Part shown: positions 46,505 to 58,782 of the stretch, one piece after another
Numbering within the stretch: position 1 is the stretch's first letter
How the letters are laid out: each line of letters opens with the position of its first letter
Assembly: GCA_913020715.1 (NCBI GenBank)
Contig: CAJVZH010000004.1
Location: 1-64,000 of the forward strand
Length of the DNA: 64,000 nucleotides
Direction of reading: 5' to 3'
From: an uncultured Gammaproteobacteria bacterium
Lineage (GTDB): Bacteria; Pseudomonadota; Gammaproteobacteria; PS1; Pseudothioglobaceae
Translations under genes and position numbers: made by a program
The notes under the pieces: generated by a model
What the model saw: the letters and a program-made list of their open reading frames with translations, nothing else
Told to the model about the DNA's origin: nothing
Database searches by the model: none

Positions 46505-47116
46505 CTATAACTGAATTTCTAAAAGTGATCGCCTGTCGGAAACAAAAGGCACGTTCAGGCTGTGAGAGGTAATTTTAGCATCAACAGCCCGTTCTTCATC
46601 TGCATGGTCACCTTTCATAAGCAGGTAGCTGCCGTCGTGGGCTAACAAGTGTTTTGTTAAACTCAGCGTTTTGTCCACTTCGGCAAAAGCTCTGGAGGTA
46701 ATTTGCGAGAAAAGGGGTCCTGGAGAAAAAGACTCAACCCGTGCATTGACGACAGTTAAATTACTAAGACCGAGCTCAGTTTTAACCACCTGCATAAAGC
46801 GACATTTTTTACCAACACTATCAAGCACAGTAACACTGACATCACTCCGCATAATGGCAATGACAATACCAGGCAAGCCTGCACCCGCACCTACATCCAA
46901 TAACTGACCTTTCCTAATAAAAGGCAATATGGAAAGGCTATCAACAAGGTGTTTTTTAACAGCCTCAAGCGGATCACGGATCGCACTGAGATTATACGTT
47001 TTATTCCATTTTTGAATAAGCGCACAGTAATCCAGTAGCTGCTGAATTTGGTCTTCAGTGAGTAAAATACCCATCAACGCTGCGCCCTCGCAAAGCAAGG
47101 CTCGTTCTTCGCTCAC
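46505..47116 (-). CDS. rsmG: 16S rRNA (guanine527-N7)-methyltransferase
   Basis: Methylates G527 of 16S rRNA with SAM. The 203-aa protein has [26 protein letters not shown], the SAM motif [28 protein letters not shown] and [12 protein letters not shown]. The start is GTG overlapping the mnmG stop (GTGA). The classic mnmG-rsmG pair of bacteria; parA/parB do not follow here. Confidence 0.96.
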   Translation of the reverse strand: MSEERALLCEGAALMGILLTEDQIQQLLDYCALIQKWNKTYNLSAIRDPLEAVKKHLVDSLSILPFIRKGQLLDVGAGAGLPGIVIAIMRSDVSVTVLDSVGKKCRFMQVVKTELGLSNLTVVNARVESFSPGPLFSQITSRAFAEVDKTLSLTKHLLAHDGSYLLMKGDHADEERAVDAKITSHSLNVPFVSDRRSLLEIQL

Positions 47117-48987
47117 AGTACCTTTCTGTAGGTCTTTAAGTAAACCAAAAGAATCGAAATAGAGGCGGGAGTTACCCCTTGAATTCGGCTCGCTTGACCT
47201 ATGGTTTCTGGCCTAGATTCACTGAGTTTTTGAATGACTTCAGCTGACAGTGCTTTAATCAAAAAGTAATCCATACCCTCGGGCAATTTTGTGCCTTCGT
47301 TCTTACGGTATTTCTCAATTTCATCTAATTGGCGCTTGATATAGCCTTCGTATTTAATTTGATTTTCAACCTGCGCAATTAACGAGGGATCCTCTAAAAA
47401 CGGCTTGGCTTTTTCAATTTTACTGAGCAGCTTATAATCAATTGACGGTCTTTTAAGTAGCGCCTCAAGACTGTATTCGTGATTAAGATTAACTCCCAAA
47501 ACGCTCTGCGCTTGGGCGTCATCGGCCTGCACCCAAAAAGACTTAAGTCTTTGCTTCTCGGCGGCAATTTGCTCGTATTTTCCACAAAAAGCTCGCCAAC
47601 GCGCCTCATCAATAAGACCCATTTCTTGCGCTTGGGGTGTTAAACGTTCATCGGCGTTGTCTTCACGCAAGAGCAAGCGATACTCTGCACGCGAGGTAAA
47701 CATGCGGTACGGCTCACTCGCGCCTTTGGTGGTCAAATCATCAACCATTACACCAATATAAGACTCGTCGCGCTTCGGCACCCAAGAACTCAACTCTTTC
47801 ACTTGCAGTGCTGCATTAATGCCTGCCAACAAACCTTGTGCGGCCGCCTCTTCATAACCGGTTGTGCCGTTGATTTGACCGGCAAAGAATAAGCCGGATA
47901 TTTTCTTAAGCTCTAAGGTTTGCTTGAGCCCTCGTGGGTCGAAAAAATCGTACTCAATCGCATAGCCAGGACGCATGATTTTGGCATCCTCAAACCCTTT
48001 TATCGAATGTATAAAAGCTTCTTGAACTTCGTAAGGCAGCGATGTAGAAATACCGTTTGGATAAACTTCGTTGGTTGTCAAACCCTCGGGCTCAACAAAA
48101 ATTTGATGCGAATTACGCTCAGAAAAGCGCACCACTTTGTCCTCAATCGAAGGGCAGTAACGCGGACCAACGCCTTCAATGTTCCCAGAATACATAGGCG
48201 AGTCTTTCAGGCCAGAGCGAATAATATCGTGGGTTTTTTCATTGGTGTGTGTGATGTAACACGGGATTTGTTGGGGGTGGTCCGCGCTAGAACCCATGAA
48301 TGAAAAAGTTGGCAGGGGTGTGTCGCCATGTTGCTTTTGCAACACATCAAAATTGATTGTTCTGGCGTCAAGCCTCGCAGGAGTGCCTGTCTTAAGTCGC
48401 CCAACGCCTAAATCATAGCTTCGCAGTTTCTGCGATAGGGCATTAGCTGGCGCATCACCGGCACGCCCACCTTGGAAATTCTTTTGACCAATATGAATAA
48501 CACCACCCAAGAATGTACCAGAAGTGAGTATGACTTTATCAGCAAAAAACGTCAGTCCCATTTGTGTAACAACGCCTTTAACTTGGTCGTTCTCGATAAT
48601 AAGGTCATCAACCGATTGCTGGAATATGCTCAAGTTTGGTTGATTTTCTAGCGCGTAACGCACTTCGGCCTTATAAAGAATGCGGTCGGCTTGCGCACGA
48701 GTCGCCCTCACTGCAGGCCCTTTAGAGGCGTTAAGTGTGCGGAACTGAATGCCGGCCTTGTCAGTCGCTTTGGCCATGATGCCGCCCATCGCATCAATTT
48801 CTTTCACCAGATGGCCTTTACCAATACCGCCAATGGCGGGATTGCAGCTCATTTGACCAAGGGTTTCAATATTATGAGTAATCAACAAGGTGTCGACACC
48901 CATGCGTGCCGAGGCAAGTGCGGCTTCAGTGCCGGCGTGACCGCCGCCAACAACAATGACAGGATAATATTTACTTTGTTCGATCAT
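47113..48987 (-). CDS. mnmG: tRNA uridine 5-carboxymethylaminomethyl modification enzyme MnmG
   Basis: The FAD-dependent partner of MnmE in U34 modification. The 624-aa protein shows the dinucleotide fold [92 protein letters not shown] and the C-terminal helical domain that binds MnmE. It heads a five-gene run of translation and envelope genes. Its promoter must lie in the short gap after the fba terminator. Confidence 0.97.
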   Translation of the reverse strand: MIEQSKYYPVIVVGGGHAGTEAALASARMGVDTLLITHNIETLGQMSCNPAIGGIGKGHLVKEIDAMGGIMAKATDKAGIQFRTLNASKGPAVRATRAQADRILYKAEVRYALENQPNLSIFQQSVDDLIIENDQVKGVVTQMGLTFFADKVILTSGTFLGGVIHIGQKNFQGGRAGDAPANALSQKLRSYDLGVGRLKTGTPARLDARTINFDVLQKQHGDTPLPTFSFMGSSADHPQQIPCYITHTNEKTHDIIRSGLKDSPMYSGNIEGVGPRYCPSIEDKVVRFSERNSHQIFVEPEGLTTNEVYPNGISTSLPYEVQEAFIHSIKGFEDAKIMRPGYAIEYDFFDPRGLKQTLELKKISGLFFAGQINGTTGYEEAAAQGLLAGINAALQVKELSSWVPKRDESYIGVMVDDLTTKGASEPYRMFTSRAEYRLLLREDNADERLTPQAQEMGLIDEARWRAFCGKYEQIAAEKQRLKSFWVQADDAQAQSVLGVNLNHEYSLEALLKRPSIDYKLLSKIEKAKPFLEDPSLIAQVENQIKYEGYIKRQLDEIEKYRKNEGTKLPEGMDYFLIKALSAEVIQKLSESRPETIGQASRIQGVTPASISILLVYLKTYRKVL

Positions 48988-49002
48988 GTGTTTGTTTTAA
49001 CA

Positions 49003-49028
49003 ATAAAAAAAGACCCGCATTGCGGGCC
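49003..49028 (-). terminator. Rho-independent terminator of the tkt-gap-pgk-pyk-fba operon
   Basis: On the minus strand CCCGC-AAT-GCGGG followed by TCTTTTTTT, about 75 bp after the fba stop and just upstream of mnmG. Confidence 0.85.
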
Positions 49029-49103
49029 TCTTATTATACCTTTGTCGCTCAACTTAGCCAGAACATCTAATTTGCACGATGCATAGCGCTGAGATGTTAA
49101 AGG

Positions 49104-50165
49104 TTAGTATTTATAACCAGCCTCAAACAGAGTGGCTTGAGAAGAGGGTTGAGAGCCTGAAACATAGTCGCCCATAGAGGCTTCAGAGTTGGCTTGCGCT
49201 CTTGCCATTAAAGCTTTTTGTCCCGCTGTATCGCCACCGTCTTTCCAAGCTTGTAAGCAAGATTGTTGCAATGCTCTACCGTAAGAGAATGTCATACTCC
49301 AAGGGCTTTTGCGGTCCATGCTGTTCATCGTATTCAAATAAACAGAGGCGTCTTCCTCTGTTAAACCACCGGAAAGGAACATAATGCCGGGAACGGCATC
49401 AGGGACACAACGATCCATGGTGCGTACCGTTATTTTTGCGACCTCTTCCGGGCTTGCTGTATCGGCATTATCAGCTCCTGAAACAGTCATTGACGGCTTT
49501 AATAAAGTACCTTCTAGCAAAACACCATTTTCTTCACAAGCCTTATAGACTTCGTTAAGAATCCTCTCTTGTACTTCCGCTGTACGTTCAATCGTATGAT
49601 CGCCATCCATTAAAATCTCAGGCTCAATAATTGGCACAAGACCAGAATCTTGACAAGTTCTGGCATAACGAGCCAAGCCCCAAGCGTTTTCTTTAATGGC
49701 CAGATCACTTGGACAGCCATCGGCAGTAATTTGCAATACAGCGCGCCATTTAGCAAAACGTGCACCGCGCTGATAATACTCAGCCGTACGCTCGGCTAAA
49801 CCCTCTAAGCCTTTGCACCAAGTTTCAATGGGGTTGGCGCCTGCTAAAGGACTCAATCCTTTATCAACCTTAATGCCAGGAATAATACCCAACTCGTCCA
49901 GCTTAGCAAGCATTGTGCCTCCAGCCAGGTGGTTCTGATAGAGCGTTTCTTCAAAAAGAATTGCGCCACTGATGTAGTTCCCCAAACCTTGTGCATTAAA
50001 CAACATACCGCGATAAGCCTGGCGATTAGCCTCTGTGTTCTCAACATTGATGCCCGCAAGGCGTTTACCAATAGTTGGTGTAGACTCGTCCACTGCAAGA
50101 AGGCCCTTGCCTTTTGCAGCCAAGAGACTAGCTGTCTCTCTCAATTCATCTTGCTTTTCAATCAT
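49104..50165 (-). CDS. fructose-bisphosphate aldolase, class I (eukaryote-like)
   Basis: Interconverts fructose-1,6-bisphosphate with two triose phosphates by a Schiff-base mechanism. The 353-aa protein matches the animal/plant class I aldolase family rather than the metal-dependent class II enzyme: LLAVDESTPTIGKRLAGINVENTEANRQAYR, ARFAKWRAVLQI, the Schiff-base Lys in LLEGTLLKPSMTV, and the C-terminal Tyr (GYKY), which is important in the animal enzyme. Last gene of the operon, 27 bp after pyk. Confidence 0.95.
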   Translation of the reverse strand: MIEKQDELRETASLLAAKGKGLLAVDESTPTIGKRLAGINVENTEANRQAYRGMLFNAQGLGNYISGAILFEETLYQNHLAGGTMLAKLDELGIIPGIKVDKGLSPLAGANPIETWCKGLEGLAERTAEYYQRGARFAKWRAVLQITADGCPSDLAIKENAWGLARYARTCQDSGLVPIIEPEILMDGDHTIERTAEVQERILNEVYKACEENGVLLEGTLLKPSMTVSGADNADTASPEEVAKITVRTMDRCVPDAVPGIMFLSGGLTEEDASVYLNTMNSMDRKSPWSMTFSYGRALQQSCLQAWKDGGDTAGQKALMARAQANSEASMGDYVSGSQPSSQATLFEAGYKY

Positions 50166-50192
50166 TCTTTTTTTCCCGCCCTTTTTTAAAAT

Positions 50193-51647
50193 TTATTCGT
50201 GATAATCGCCTTCGCCAACACGAAGGATTTTCATCAGATTCGTTCCACCAGTTGAAAACTTGTGCATTCCTTTGGTAAGCACCACCAGGTCTCCGTCCTC
50301 TACTACTTCGCTTTCGATTAAGGCATCTACAACTGCCTCATTAACCTTACTCCAATCGCTAGCACTCTCTGTACCCATACTGCATGGATAAACGCCGCGG
50401 TAAAGGGTTACCGTGCTCAACGTTTTGTCATTTTCTGACATTGCGAAAATAGCAATATTTGAGCTGATTCTTGACATCCACAGCGCTGTTTTTCCAGACT
50501 CTGTCAATGAGGCAACAACTTTTACACCCAAATGGTTTGCCGCATACATGGCACTCAGCGCAATTGTCTCATCAATATCTTCAAACTCTTCATTGAGGCG
50601 GTGTCGTGACACGGCCGCAGTTGGGTTTTTCTCAGCCTCAATACATACTTCAACCATTGTTTGAACCGCATTAACAGGATAATCGCCAGCGGCAGTTTCA
50701 GCTGACAACATCACCGCATCAGTGCCGTCTAACACGGCATTGGCAACATCAAACACTTCTGCACGCGTCGGGATTGGGTTGCCAATCATAGATTCCAACA
50801 TTTGCGTCGCGGTAATAACGACCTTGTTCTGCGATCTTGCCATTTGAATCAATCTTTTTTGTTGTGCTGGTAATTGCGGATCGCCAATCTCAACACCTAA
50901 ATCACCACGAGCAACCATAACGCCGGCCGACTCTTCAATAATCTCTTCAATAACACCTTTCACCAAAGCTTCGGCGCGCTCAATCTTAGAAATAACACCC
51001 GCTCTAGAGCCGGCAGCCGCTAGTAATTTCTTAGTTTCTCTGACGTCATTCGCATGCACGGGAAAAGACAAAGCAACGTAATCCGCGTCCGCTTCAGCAG
51101 CCACCAAAATGTCTTTCTTGTCCTTTTCGGTAAGGGCGCTAGCACTTAAGCCGCCACCTTTTAAATTAATGCCTTTTTTGTTGGATAATGGGCCTGCCTG
51201 GGTGACAACAGTATGGATTTTAGAACCATCCACGCTGGTCACTTTCAGTACAATTTTGCCATCGTCTAAAACCAACAAATTATCTGGCTTAACTTCATTT
51301 GGCAATGTTTTATAGCTAATACCAACCGAATTTTGGTCGCCAGAATCAGCATCCAGTTCTGCATCAAGGGTAAAGCTGTCGCCTTCATTTAGCTGAATCT
51401 TGCCATCTTTGAAAGACGAGATTCGAATTTTTGGGCCTTGTAGATCCATCAAAATACCGATATAGGTATTGTTCTTTTTGGCATAAGCCCTAACAGCCTC
51501 CACACGACCCAAATGCTCTGAAGCCTCGCCGTGAGAAAAATTAATGCGTACAACGTTTACACCAGCATCAAGAATGCCTTCCAGCACACCAGGTCTATCC
51601 GTAGCAGGACCTAAAGTGGCGAGAATTTTCGTTCTTCTAAAAATCAT
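50193..51647 (-). CDS. pyk: pyruvate kinase
   Basis: Makes pyruvate and ATP from phosphoenolpyruvate. The 484-aa protein has TKILATLGPATDRPGVLEGILDAGVNVVRINFSHG, MDLQGPKIR, the catalytic segment VISKIERAEAL, VMVARGDLGVEIG, VITATQMLESMI and the C-terminal regulatory domain (GVKVVASLTESGKTA). Third from the start of the glycolytic part, 28 bp after pgk. Confidence 0.96.
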   Translation of the reverse strand: MIFRRTKILATLGPATDRPGVLEGILDAGVNVVRINFSHGEASEHLGRVEAVRAYAKKNNTYIGILMDLQGPKIRISSFKDGKIQLNEGDSFTLDAELDADSGDQNSVGISYKTLPNEVKPDNLLVLDDGKIVLKVTSVDGSKIHTVVTQAGPLSNKKGINLKGGGLSASALTEKDKKDILVAAEADADYVALSFPVHANDVRETKKLLAAAGSRAGVISKIERAEALVKGVIEEIIEESAGVMVARGDLGVEIGDPQLPAQQKRLIQMARSQNKVVITATQMLESMIGNPIPTRAEVFDVANAVLDGTDAVMLSAETAAGDYPVNAVQTMVEVCIEAEKNPTAAVSRHRLNEEFEDIDETIALSAMYAANHLGVKVVASLTESGKTALWMSRISSNIAIFAMSENDKTLSTVTLYRGVYPCSMGTESASDWSKVNEAVVDALIESEVVEDGDLVVLTKGMHKFSTGGTNLMKILRVGEGDYHE

Positions 51648-51675
51648 TGGTCGTATCTCCTTTCAACTCAAATTA

Positions 51676-52839
51676 TTATTCAAATCCTCTTGCTTCCAGC
51701 GCCTCAACAACTGGTAATTTCTTGCCTTCAAGAAACTCCAGAAAAGCGCCCCCGCCTGTTGAAATATAAGAGATTTTATCTTCAATATTATACTTACTAA
51801 CTGCAGCCAGTGTATCGCCACCACCCGCAATTGAGAAGGCATCAGAGTCCGCAATAGCAAGCGCTATCACCTCTGTGCCATTTGCAAACTGATCGAACTC
51901 GAACACACCCAGAGGGCCGTTCCAAACAATCGTGCCTGCATTTCTCATAATTTCCGCCAATTCTTGGGCAGAATTTGGACCGATATCAAAAATCATATCG
52001 TCCGCAGCAACACTCGCGGTACTTTTAGTTTCGGCCGTTGCAAATTCCGAAAATTCCTTGCCACATACAACATCCGTTGGTACGGGAATCTGGCAATCTT
52101 CCATTAAAGATTTTGCGGTTGGAATCAAGTCGTGCTCACACAAAGACTGACCCACAAGATTACCTTGTGCGGCAATAAAAGTATTAGCAATACCGCCACC
52201 AACAACCAACCGATCAACAATCTTTGAAAGAGACTCTAGAACAGTCAACTTTGTTGACACCTTGGAGCCACCAACAATCGCCACCATTGGTCGGGCTGGA
52301 TTATCTAGCGCCTTACCGAGTGCATCAAGCTCACCAATTAGTAGTGGCCCTGCACAAGCAATTGGTGCAAACTGAACAACGCCGTGCGTTGAAGCATGCG
52401 CTCTATGAGCTGTACCAAAAGCATCTTGCACACAAATATCACACAAGGACGCCATCTTTTTAGAGAGCGCCTCATCATTTTCTTTTTCGCCTTCGTTAAA
52501 CCGAACATTTTCACAAAGGATAACTTCACCATCGTTAAGATCAACACCATCAAGCCAGCTCGAAACAAGCCTCACCTTCTGATCCAGCAACTTAGATAAA
52601 TATTCAGCAACTGGCGCCAATGAAAACCTCTCCTCGAATTCTCCTGCAGTAGGTCTACCAAGGTGAGAGGTGAGTATCACTTTTGCGCCCGCCTTGACGG
52701 CATGCTTAATCGTTGGCAAAGAGGCCTGAATACGCTTATCGCTAGTAACCTTGCCGTCTTTAATAGGCACATTTAAGTCTTGCCTAATTAAAACACGCTT
52801 ACCGGATAAATCCAGATCGGTCATTCGTATTACGTTCAT
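51676..52839 (-). CDS. pgk: phosphoglycerate kinase
   Basis: Reversibly transfers phosphate between 1,3-bisphosphoglycerate and ADP. The 387-aa, two-domain protein has [27 protein letters not shown], the [29 protein letters not shown] segment, and a C-terminal nucleotide site with [18 protein letters not shown] and GGGDTLAAV. It lies 24 bp after gap. Confidence 0.97.
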   Translation of the reverse strand: MNVIRMTDLDLSGKRVLIRQDLNVPIKDGKVTSDKRIQASLPTIKHAVKAGAKVILTSHLGRPTAGEFEERFSLAPVAEYLSKLLDQKVRLVSSWLDGVDLNDGEVILCENVRFNEGEKENDEALSKKMASLCDICVQDAFGTAHRAHASTHGVVQFAPIACAGPLLIGELDALGKALDNPARPMVAIVGGSKVSTKLTVLESLSKIVDRLVVGGGIANTFIAAQGNLVGQSLCEHDLIPTAKSLMEDCQIPVPTDVVCGKEFSEFATAETKSTASVAADDMIFDIGPNSAQELAEIMRNAGTIVWNGPLGVFEFDQFANGTEVIALAIADSDAFSIAGGGDTLAAVSKYNIEDKISYISTGGGAFLEFLEGKKLPVVEALEARGFE

Positions 52840-52863
52840 AAGACTCTCTGCTTTACTTGGTAA

Positions 52864-53865
<1,002 letters not shown>

Positions 53866-53880
53866 CTAACTCCTAATAAA

Positions 53881-55869
53881 TTAACCTAATACCGACTCAA
53901 CAGTAGCAACAACCCTTTCTACTGTGAAACCAAAATGTTTAAACAAATCAGCCGCTGGGGCAGACTCGCCAAACGTTGTCATTGCAACCACGCCACCATC
54001 AAGGCCGACGTACTTATACCAAGAATCTGCAACACCCGCCTCAATTGCAACACGCTTAACACCTGGTGTTAGCACGGAATCTCTGTATGCTTGGTCTTGT
54101 TCGTCAAATGCGTTCGTACATGGCATTGAAACCACGCGAACTTTCTTGTCTGACATTGCATTCGCTGAATCAACCGCAAGCGAGACTTCTGAACCTGTCG
54201 CAATCAAAATAATATCCACATCGCCGTCACAATCTTTCAAGACGTAACCGCCCTTCTCAATATTGGACACTTGCTCCACTGTTCGCTCCATTGGCGTCAA
54301 GTTTTGACGAGAGAAGATTAACGCTGTTGGCGCATCACCTCTTTGCATGGCCACTTTCCAAGAAACGCCAGATTCGATCGCATCACATGCTCTCCAAGTA
54401 TGGAAGTTTGGAATCACGCGCATACTTGCAATTTGTTCAACCGCTTGATGCGTTGGACCGTCTTCACCCAGACCGATAGAGTCATGCGTGTATACGTAAA
54501 TCGTACCAATTTTCATCAAGGCTGACATACGCAGTGAGTTACGCATGTACTCCATAAACATCAAGAATGTTGCGCCATAAACTTTAAAGCCACCGTGCAA
54601 AACCATGCCGTTCATCATTGCTGCCATGCCAAATTCGCGCACACCCCATGAAATGTAGTTGCCATCAGCATTGTCGTGATTAACCACTACTGAGCCCGAC
54701 CAGTTAGTCAGGTTAGAGCCTGTTAGATCTGCTGAACCGCCAAACAATTCCGGCACAACTGGGCCCATTGCTTCGATCGCATTTTGTGAGGCTTTTCTTG
54801 AAGCAATATTGGGCATCTCTTCTTGAGTCTTGGCAATATATTTGTCCATCTCTTCAGAAAAATTAGCCGGCAATTCGCCCGCCATACGGCGCTCAAACTC
54901 GCTCGCTTCAGTAGGGTAAGAAGCGCTATAAGCTCTAAATCGCTCATTCCAATCCAATTCATCCTCTTCGCCTTGCGCTTTGTGATCCCAGCCATCATAA
55001 ATGGCTTGCGGAATTTCAAATGGCGCGTGCGTCCAGCCCAATTGTTCGCGTGTTTTAGCAATCTCTTCGTCACCCAAAGGGGCGCCGTGACAATCGTGCG
55101 TTCCTGCAAGATTTGGCGAGCCGAAACCAATCACAGTGCGTGTGCAAATCAATGTTGGTCTGCCACTCGTCGCTTTTGCTTCAGCGATCGCTGCATTAAT
55201 TTCTTCCGCATCATGGCCATCAACATTGGCAATTACATGCCAACCGTAAGACTTGAAACGACCTGGAACGCCTTTTTCCATCCAGTCGCCAATATGGCCA
55301 TCAATAGAAATATCGTTGTCATCCCAAAATGCAATTAATTTCCCAAGACCCATTGTGCCCGCCATTGCGCAAGACTCGTGAGACAAGCCCTCCATTAAGC
55401 AACCATCGCCCATAAAGGCATAAGTAAAGTGATCAACAATTGCATGGCCTGGCTTATTGAAGGTTGCGGCCATGGTGCGCTCAGCAATAGCCATACCCAC
55501 CGCATTGGTAATGCCTTGACCTAGCGGCCCAGTTGTTGTTTCAACGCCGTCCGCATAACCGTATTCTGGATGACCTGGTGTTTTTGCATGCAGTTGACGA
55601 AAATTTTTGATCTCTTCAATGCTTAAATCAAAGCCAGTCAAATGCAATAATGAGTAAAGCAGCATTGAGCCATGACCGTTAGATAGTACAAAACGATCGC
55701 GATCAGCCCACTTGGCATTGTTTGGGTTATATTTCAGGTGCGAGTTCCACAATACTTCGGCAATATCAGCCATACCCATTGGGGCGCCAGGGTGGCCGGA
55801 CTTAGCCTGTTGCACGGCATCCATACTTAGGGCACGGATAGCGTTTGCTAATACTCTTTGTTCTGACAT
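53881..55869 (-). CDS. tkt: transketolase
   Basis: A thiamine-diphosphate enzyme moving two-carbon units in the pentose-phosphate pathway. The 662-aa protein has [39 protein letters not shown], the ThDP motif [13 protein letters not shown]...[14 protein letters not shown], and the pyrimidine-domain segment [24 protein letters not shown]. First gene of the tkt-gap-pgk-pyk-fba operon, with a promoter 33 bp upstream. Confidence 0.97.
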   Translation of the reverse strand: MSEQRVLANAIRALSMDAVQQAKSGHPGAPMGMADIAEVLWNSHLKYNPNNAKWADRDRFVLSNGHGSMLLYSLLHLTGFDLSIEEIKNFRQLHAKTPGHPEYGYADGVETTTGPLGQGITNAVGMAIAERTMAATFNKPGHAIVDHFTYAFMGDGCLMEGLSHESCAMAGTMGLGKLIAFWDDNDISIDGHIGDWMEKGVPGRFKSYGWHVIANVDGHDAEEINAAIAEAKATSGRPTLICTRTVIGFGSPNLAGTHDCHGAPLGDEEIAKTREQLGWTHAPFEIPQAIYDGWDHKAQGEEDELDWNERFRAYSASYPTEASEFERRMAGELPANFSEEMDKYIAKTQEEMPNIASRKASQNAIEAMGPVVPELFGGSADLTGSNLTNWSGSVVVNHDNADGNYISWGVREFGMAAMMNGMVLHGGFKVYGATFLMFMEYMRNSLRMSALMKIGTIYVYTHDSIGLGEDGPTHQAVEQIASMRVIPNFHTWRACDAIESGVSWKVAMQRGDAPTALIFSRQNLTPMERTVEQVSNIEKGGYVLKDCDGDVDIILIATGSEVSLAVDSANAMSDKKVRVVSMPCTNAFDEQDQAYRDSVLTPGVKRVAIEAGVADSWYKYVGLDGGVVAMTTFGESAPAADLFKHFGFTVERVVATVESVLG

Positions 55870-55902
55870 TGTGGGGCCTTAACTACTATGAAGAAACCTT
55901 GC

Positions 55903-55929
55903 ATTATACCTTAGAGAAAAGCGCGTCAA
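55903..55929 (-). promoter_or_regulatory. promoter of the tkt-gap-pgk-pyk-fba operon
   Basis: On the minus strand: -35 TTGACG (55924-55929), a short 15-bp spacer, and a perfect -10 TATAAT (55903-55908), about 33 bp before the tkt ATG. The short spacer may make it factor-dependent. Confidence 0.6.
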
Positions 55930-56018
55930 TATCCACATAACACCCGAAAAAATTTCAATTGTACTATACTGTTTTTCCTAAGAAATTACCCCCCAAAGCT
56001 TTGCCGGAGGCCAGATGT

Positions 56019-56046
56019 AAAACAAGCCTCAAATGAGGCTTGTTTT
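56019..56046 (-). terminator. Rho-independent terminator of the fhs-fdhDBA operon
   Basis: A perfect 12-13-bp stem, AAAACAAGCCTCA with TGAGGCTTGTTTT, lies 21 bp after the fdhA stop and ends in a short T-run on the minus strand. Its symmetry could also stop transcription from the other direction. Confidence 0.85.
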
Positions 56047-56066
56047 AGTCGTTCTTTTAGAAATTA

Positions 56067-58781
56067 TTAAGAGGCTTTCAAGACATCCACTGCCACAATC
56101 TTATATTCCGGACATTGGGTTTCTTCGTCTGTCACACCACTAGTAACTTCGTTAATTAGCACTTCAGGGAAGTGGAACGTTGTACGAACAACACCCTTCT
56201 TCACTCGATCAGTCACTTGAACATCAAGGGTAACCTCACCACGATCCGACTTCAATGTTGCGCGATCACCCGTTGCCAGATCTTTCGCTTTTGCATCTTT
56301 CGGATTAAGCATAATCACATCTTTTGTCAAGATTTCTACATTTGACGTACGACGTGTCATCGTTGCACAGTTATAGTGCTGGAGCTCACGACTTGTAGTC
56401 AAAATAAACGGATACTTGTCTTTGTGCTGAACCAATTCTTCAGATTCTCTCCAGTCGTAGTAATGGAACTTACCCTTACCAATCTTGAATTCACCAATGT
56501 GTAGAATTTGAGTGTCTTCGCCTTTTTTGTTGACTGGCCACTGTAGACCCATTGGGCTAGCGCTTAGGCCTTCCCAAGTTACACCTTCAAAGAAAGAAAC
56601 AACATCAGCAACTTCTTTCAACACTTCAGCCGCATCGTAATCTGGCTGATCAAAGCCTAGCGTGCGCATCATTTCAACAATGATTTGACCGTCAGTCTTA
56701 CAACCTTTAAGAGGCTTAACCGCAGCATTTACTTGCTGGATTCTACGCTCAGTATTAGTAAATGTACCGCTCTTCTCAAGGAAGGTTGAGCCAGGCAGAA
56801 CAACGTCAGCCATCTTCGATGTTTCCGTCATAAAGATTTCTTGCACAACAAGTAAGTCTAGGGCTTCCATACTCTTCTTCACATGATGCGTATTCGGATC
56901 TGTCTGCACGACATCCTCCGCAAAAATCCAAAGCGCTTTCACTGAGCCATCAATCGCACCATCAAACATTTCAGGAATTTTCTTACCGTCCGTTGTTGGT
57001 GATGGTACACCAAATTTCTCTTCGTAATATTCTTGAACTTCTTTTTGATCCATCCATAAGTAGCCCGGACCATGATGAGGTTGACAACCCATGTCGGCTG
57101 CGCCTTGAACGTTGTTCTGGCCACGTAGCGGGTTAACACCAACACCTGGACGGCCTAAGTTGCCTGTCATCATTGCCAAGTTAGCAATTAGCATCACTGT
57201 CTGTGAGCCTTGAGAGTGCTCAGTAACACCAAGACCATGGAACTCCATCGCATTGTTAGCGCTAGCATAAGCAATAGCAACTGCTTTAACATCTTCCGTA
57301 CTAACACCACAGATTGCAGACATAGCATCAACATCAAGCTCTCTGATTTGATCGATAAATTCAGCACCGCCTTCACAACGCTCTTCAATAAACGCCTTAT
57401 CAAGAAGGTCCGCCTCAACAATGTAGTATTGAATCATGTTGAGCAATGCAACGTTTGTGCCTGGCTTTAATTGCAAGTGGTGATCAGCCATACGAGCAAG
57501 CTCTGTTTTAACCGGGTCGATCACGATTAAGGTTGCACCTGACATCGCTTGTTGTTTAATTTTCGCACCAGTTACCGGATGTGCCGCTAATGGGTTTGCA
57601 CCAATAACAATCATCAAATCCGCTAATGGAATATCCGCTGTTGAGTTTGTGCCCGCACCCGTACCGAATGCTTGTTGCATGCCCCAAGCTGTCGGCGAGT
57701 GGCAAACACGCGCACAACAGTCAATATTGTTGGTTCCGACAACTTGTCGAATCATTTTCTGGAAAAGGAAATTTTCTTCATTCGTACAACGTGCTGAAGA
57801 AATACCCGCTATCGCATCAGGACCGTGCTCGGCCTTGATTGATTCAAATTTGTCTTTAATATAACCGAATGCCTCTTCCCATGAACAAGGAACCAGCTCG
57901 CCATTTTTTCTAATCAATGGTGATGTAAGGCGGTCTTCATGATTGTAGAATTTAAAGGCATAACGACCTTTCAAACAAGTATGGCCAGCGTTAACCGCAT
58001 CTTGAGGCGCGCGAATTGACAATACCTCGTTGTTCTTAACCGCCACTTCTAGGTTGCAACCTACACCGCAGTATGAACAAATTGTACGCACTGTTTTGTC
58101 CGCTTCAACAGACTTCGATTGGAAGACATCCGAAATCGCTGAAGTTGGGCAAGTTTGCGCACAAGCGCCACATGAAACACAAGACGAATCACCGAACAAC
58201 ATATCATTATCGGTAGTAATACGTGATTCAAAACCACGGCCCGTCATTGTCAATGTGAACTGGCCTTGGACTTCGTCACAAGCTCGCACACAACGCGAGC
58301 AATTAATACACTTGGACAGATCCATACGCATGTAAGCATGGCTTAAGTCTTTTTCACGATCAATGTGGTTAGCGCCTTTGGCGTAACGAATTTTTCTTAC
58401 ACCAACACTGGCAGCAACGTCTTGTAGCTCGCAGTTGCCATTCACTTCACAAGTTAGGCACTCAGGTGGATGATCACTTAAGACCAGCTCAACAATGTTT
58501 CTACGCAGTGTTTTAATGCTATCAGAGTTAGTCGAAACATGCATACCCGGATTGATTGGTGTATGACATGAAGCAACCGTTCTACTAGGGCCGTCTGCGT
58601 TAAACTGAACCTCTACCGAGCAAACGCGACAAGCGCCGTAAGGCTTCAAGTTGGTATCGTCACAAAGTGTTGGAATGATTTTATCACCCAGCGCCTTGTT
58701 GGTAAATTCTAGAATTGAAGTTGAATCATCAAAAGGAAATTCAACGCCATCAATAAATACGCCTTGTGGATTATCTGACAT
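56067..58781 (-). CDS. fdhA: NAD-dependent formate dehydrogenase, catalytic alpha subunit
   Basis: Oxidises formate to CO2 at a molybdenum (or tungsten) bis-pterin site. The 904-aa protein has an N-terminal NuoG-like 2Fe-2S domain (PYGACRVCSVEV), the HPPECLTCEVNGNCELQ segment, ferredoxin clusters CINCSRCVRACDEVQG and CVSCGACAQTCPTSA, another cluster in CSYCGVGCNLEV, and the catalytic domain with CCARVCHSPTAWG. Cysteine, not selenocysteine, occupies the metal-ligand place. The track start adds 29 residues; ATG at 58781 has GGAGAAATAAT before it. It starts 1 bp after fdhB. Confidence 0.94.
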   Translation of the reverse strand: MSDNPQGVFIDGVEFPFDDSTSILEFTNKALGDKIIPTLCDDTNLKPYGACRVCSVEVQFNADGPSRTVASCHTPINPGMHVSTNSDSIKTLRRNIVELVLSDHPPECLTCEVNGNCELQDVAASVGVRKIRYAKGANHIDREKDLSHAYMRMDLSKCINCSRCVRACDEVQGQFTLTMTGRGFESRITTDNDMLFGDSSCVSCGACAQTCPTSAISDVFQSKSVEADKTVRTICSYCGVGCNLEVAVKNNEVLSIRAPQDAVNAGHTCLKGRYAFKFYNHEDRLTSPLIRKNGELVPCSWEEAFGYIKDKFESIKAEHGPDAIAGISSARCTNEENFLFQKMIRQVVGTNNIDCCARVCHSPTAWGMQQAFGTGAGTNSTADIPLADLMIVIGANPLAAHPVTGAKIKQQAMSGATLIVIDPVKTELARMADHHLQLKPGTNVALLNMIQYYIVEADLLDKAFIEERCEGGAEFIDQIRELDVDAMSAICGVSTEDVKAVAIAYASANNAMEFHGLGVTEHSQGSQTVMLIANLAMMTGNLGRPGVGVNPLRGQNNVQGAADMGCQPHHGPGYLWMDQKEVQEYYEEKFGVPSPTTDGKKIPEMFDGAIDGSVKALWIFAEDVVQTDPNTHHVKKSMEALDLLVVQEIFMTETSKMADVVLPGSTFLEKSGTFTNTERRIQQVNAAVKPLKGCKTDGQIIVEMMRTLGFDQPDYDAAEVLKEVADVVSFFEGVTWEGLSASPMGLQWPVNKKGEDTQILHIGEFKIGKGKFHYYDWRESEELVQHKDKYPFILTTSRELQHYNCATMTRRTSNVEILTKDVIMLNPKDAKAKDLATGDRATLKSDRGEVTLDVQVTDRVKKGVVRTTFHFPEVLINEVTSGVTDEETQCPEYKIVAVDVLKAS

Positions 58782-58782
58782 A

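Noticed and set aside
49033-49038. TATAAT just upstream of the fba terminator as the mnmG promoter
   Set aside because: No matching -35, and the transcript would have to pass the terminator hairpin before mnmG.
57680-57730. Possible selenocysteine (UGA) at the formate dehydrogenase active site
   Set aside because: The CCARVCHSPT segment is encoded with cysteine at the metal-ligand position; there is no in-frame UGA.
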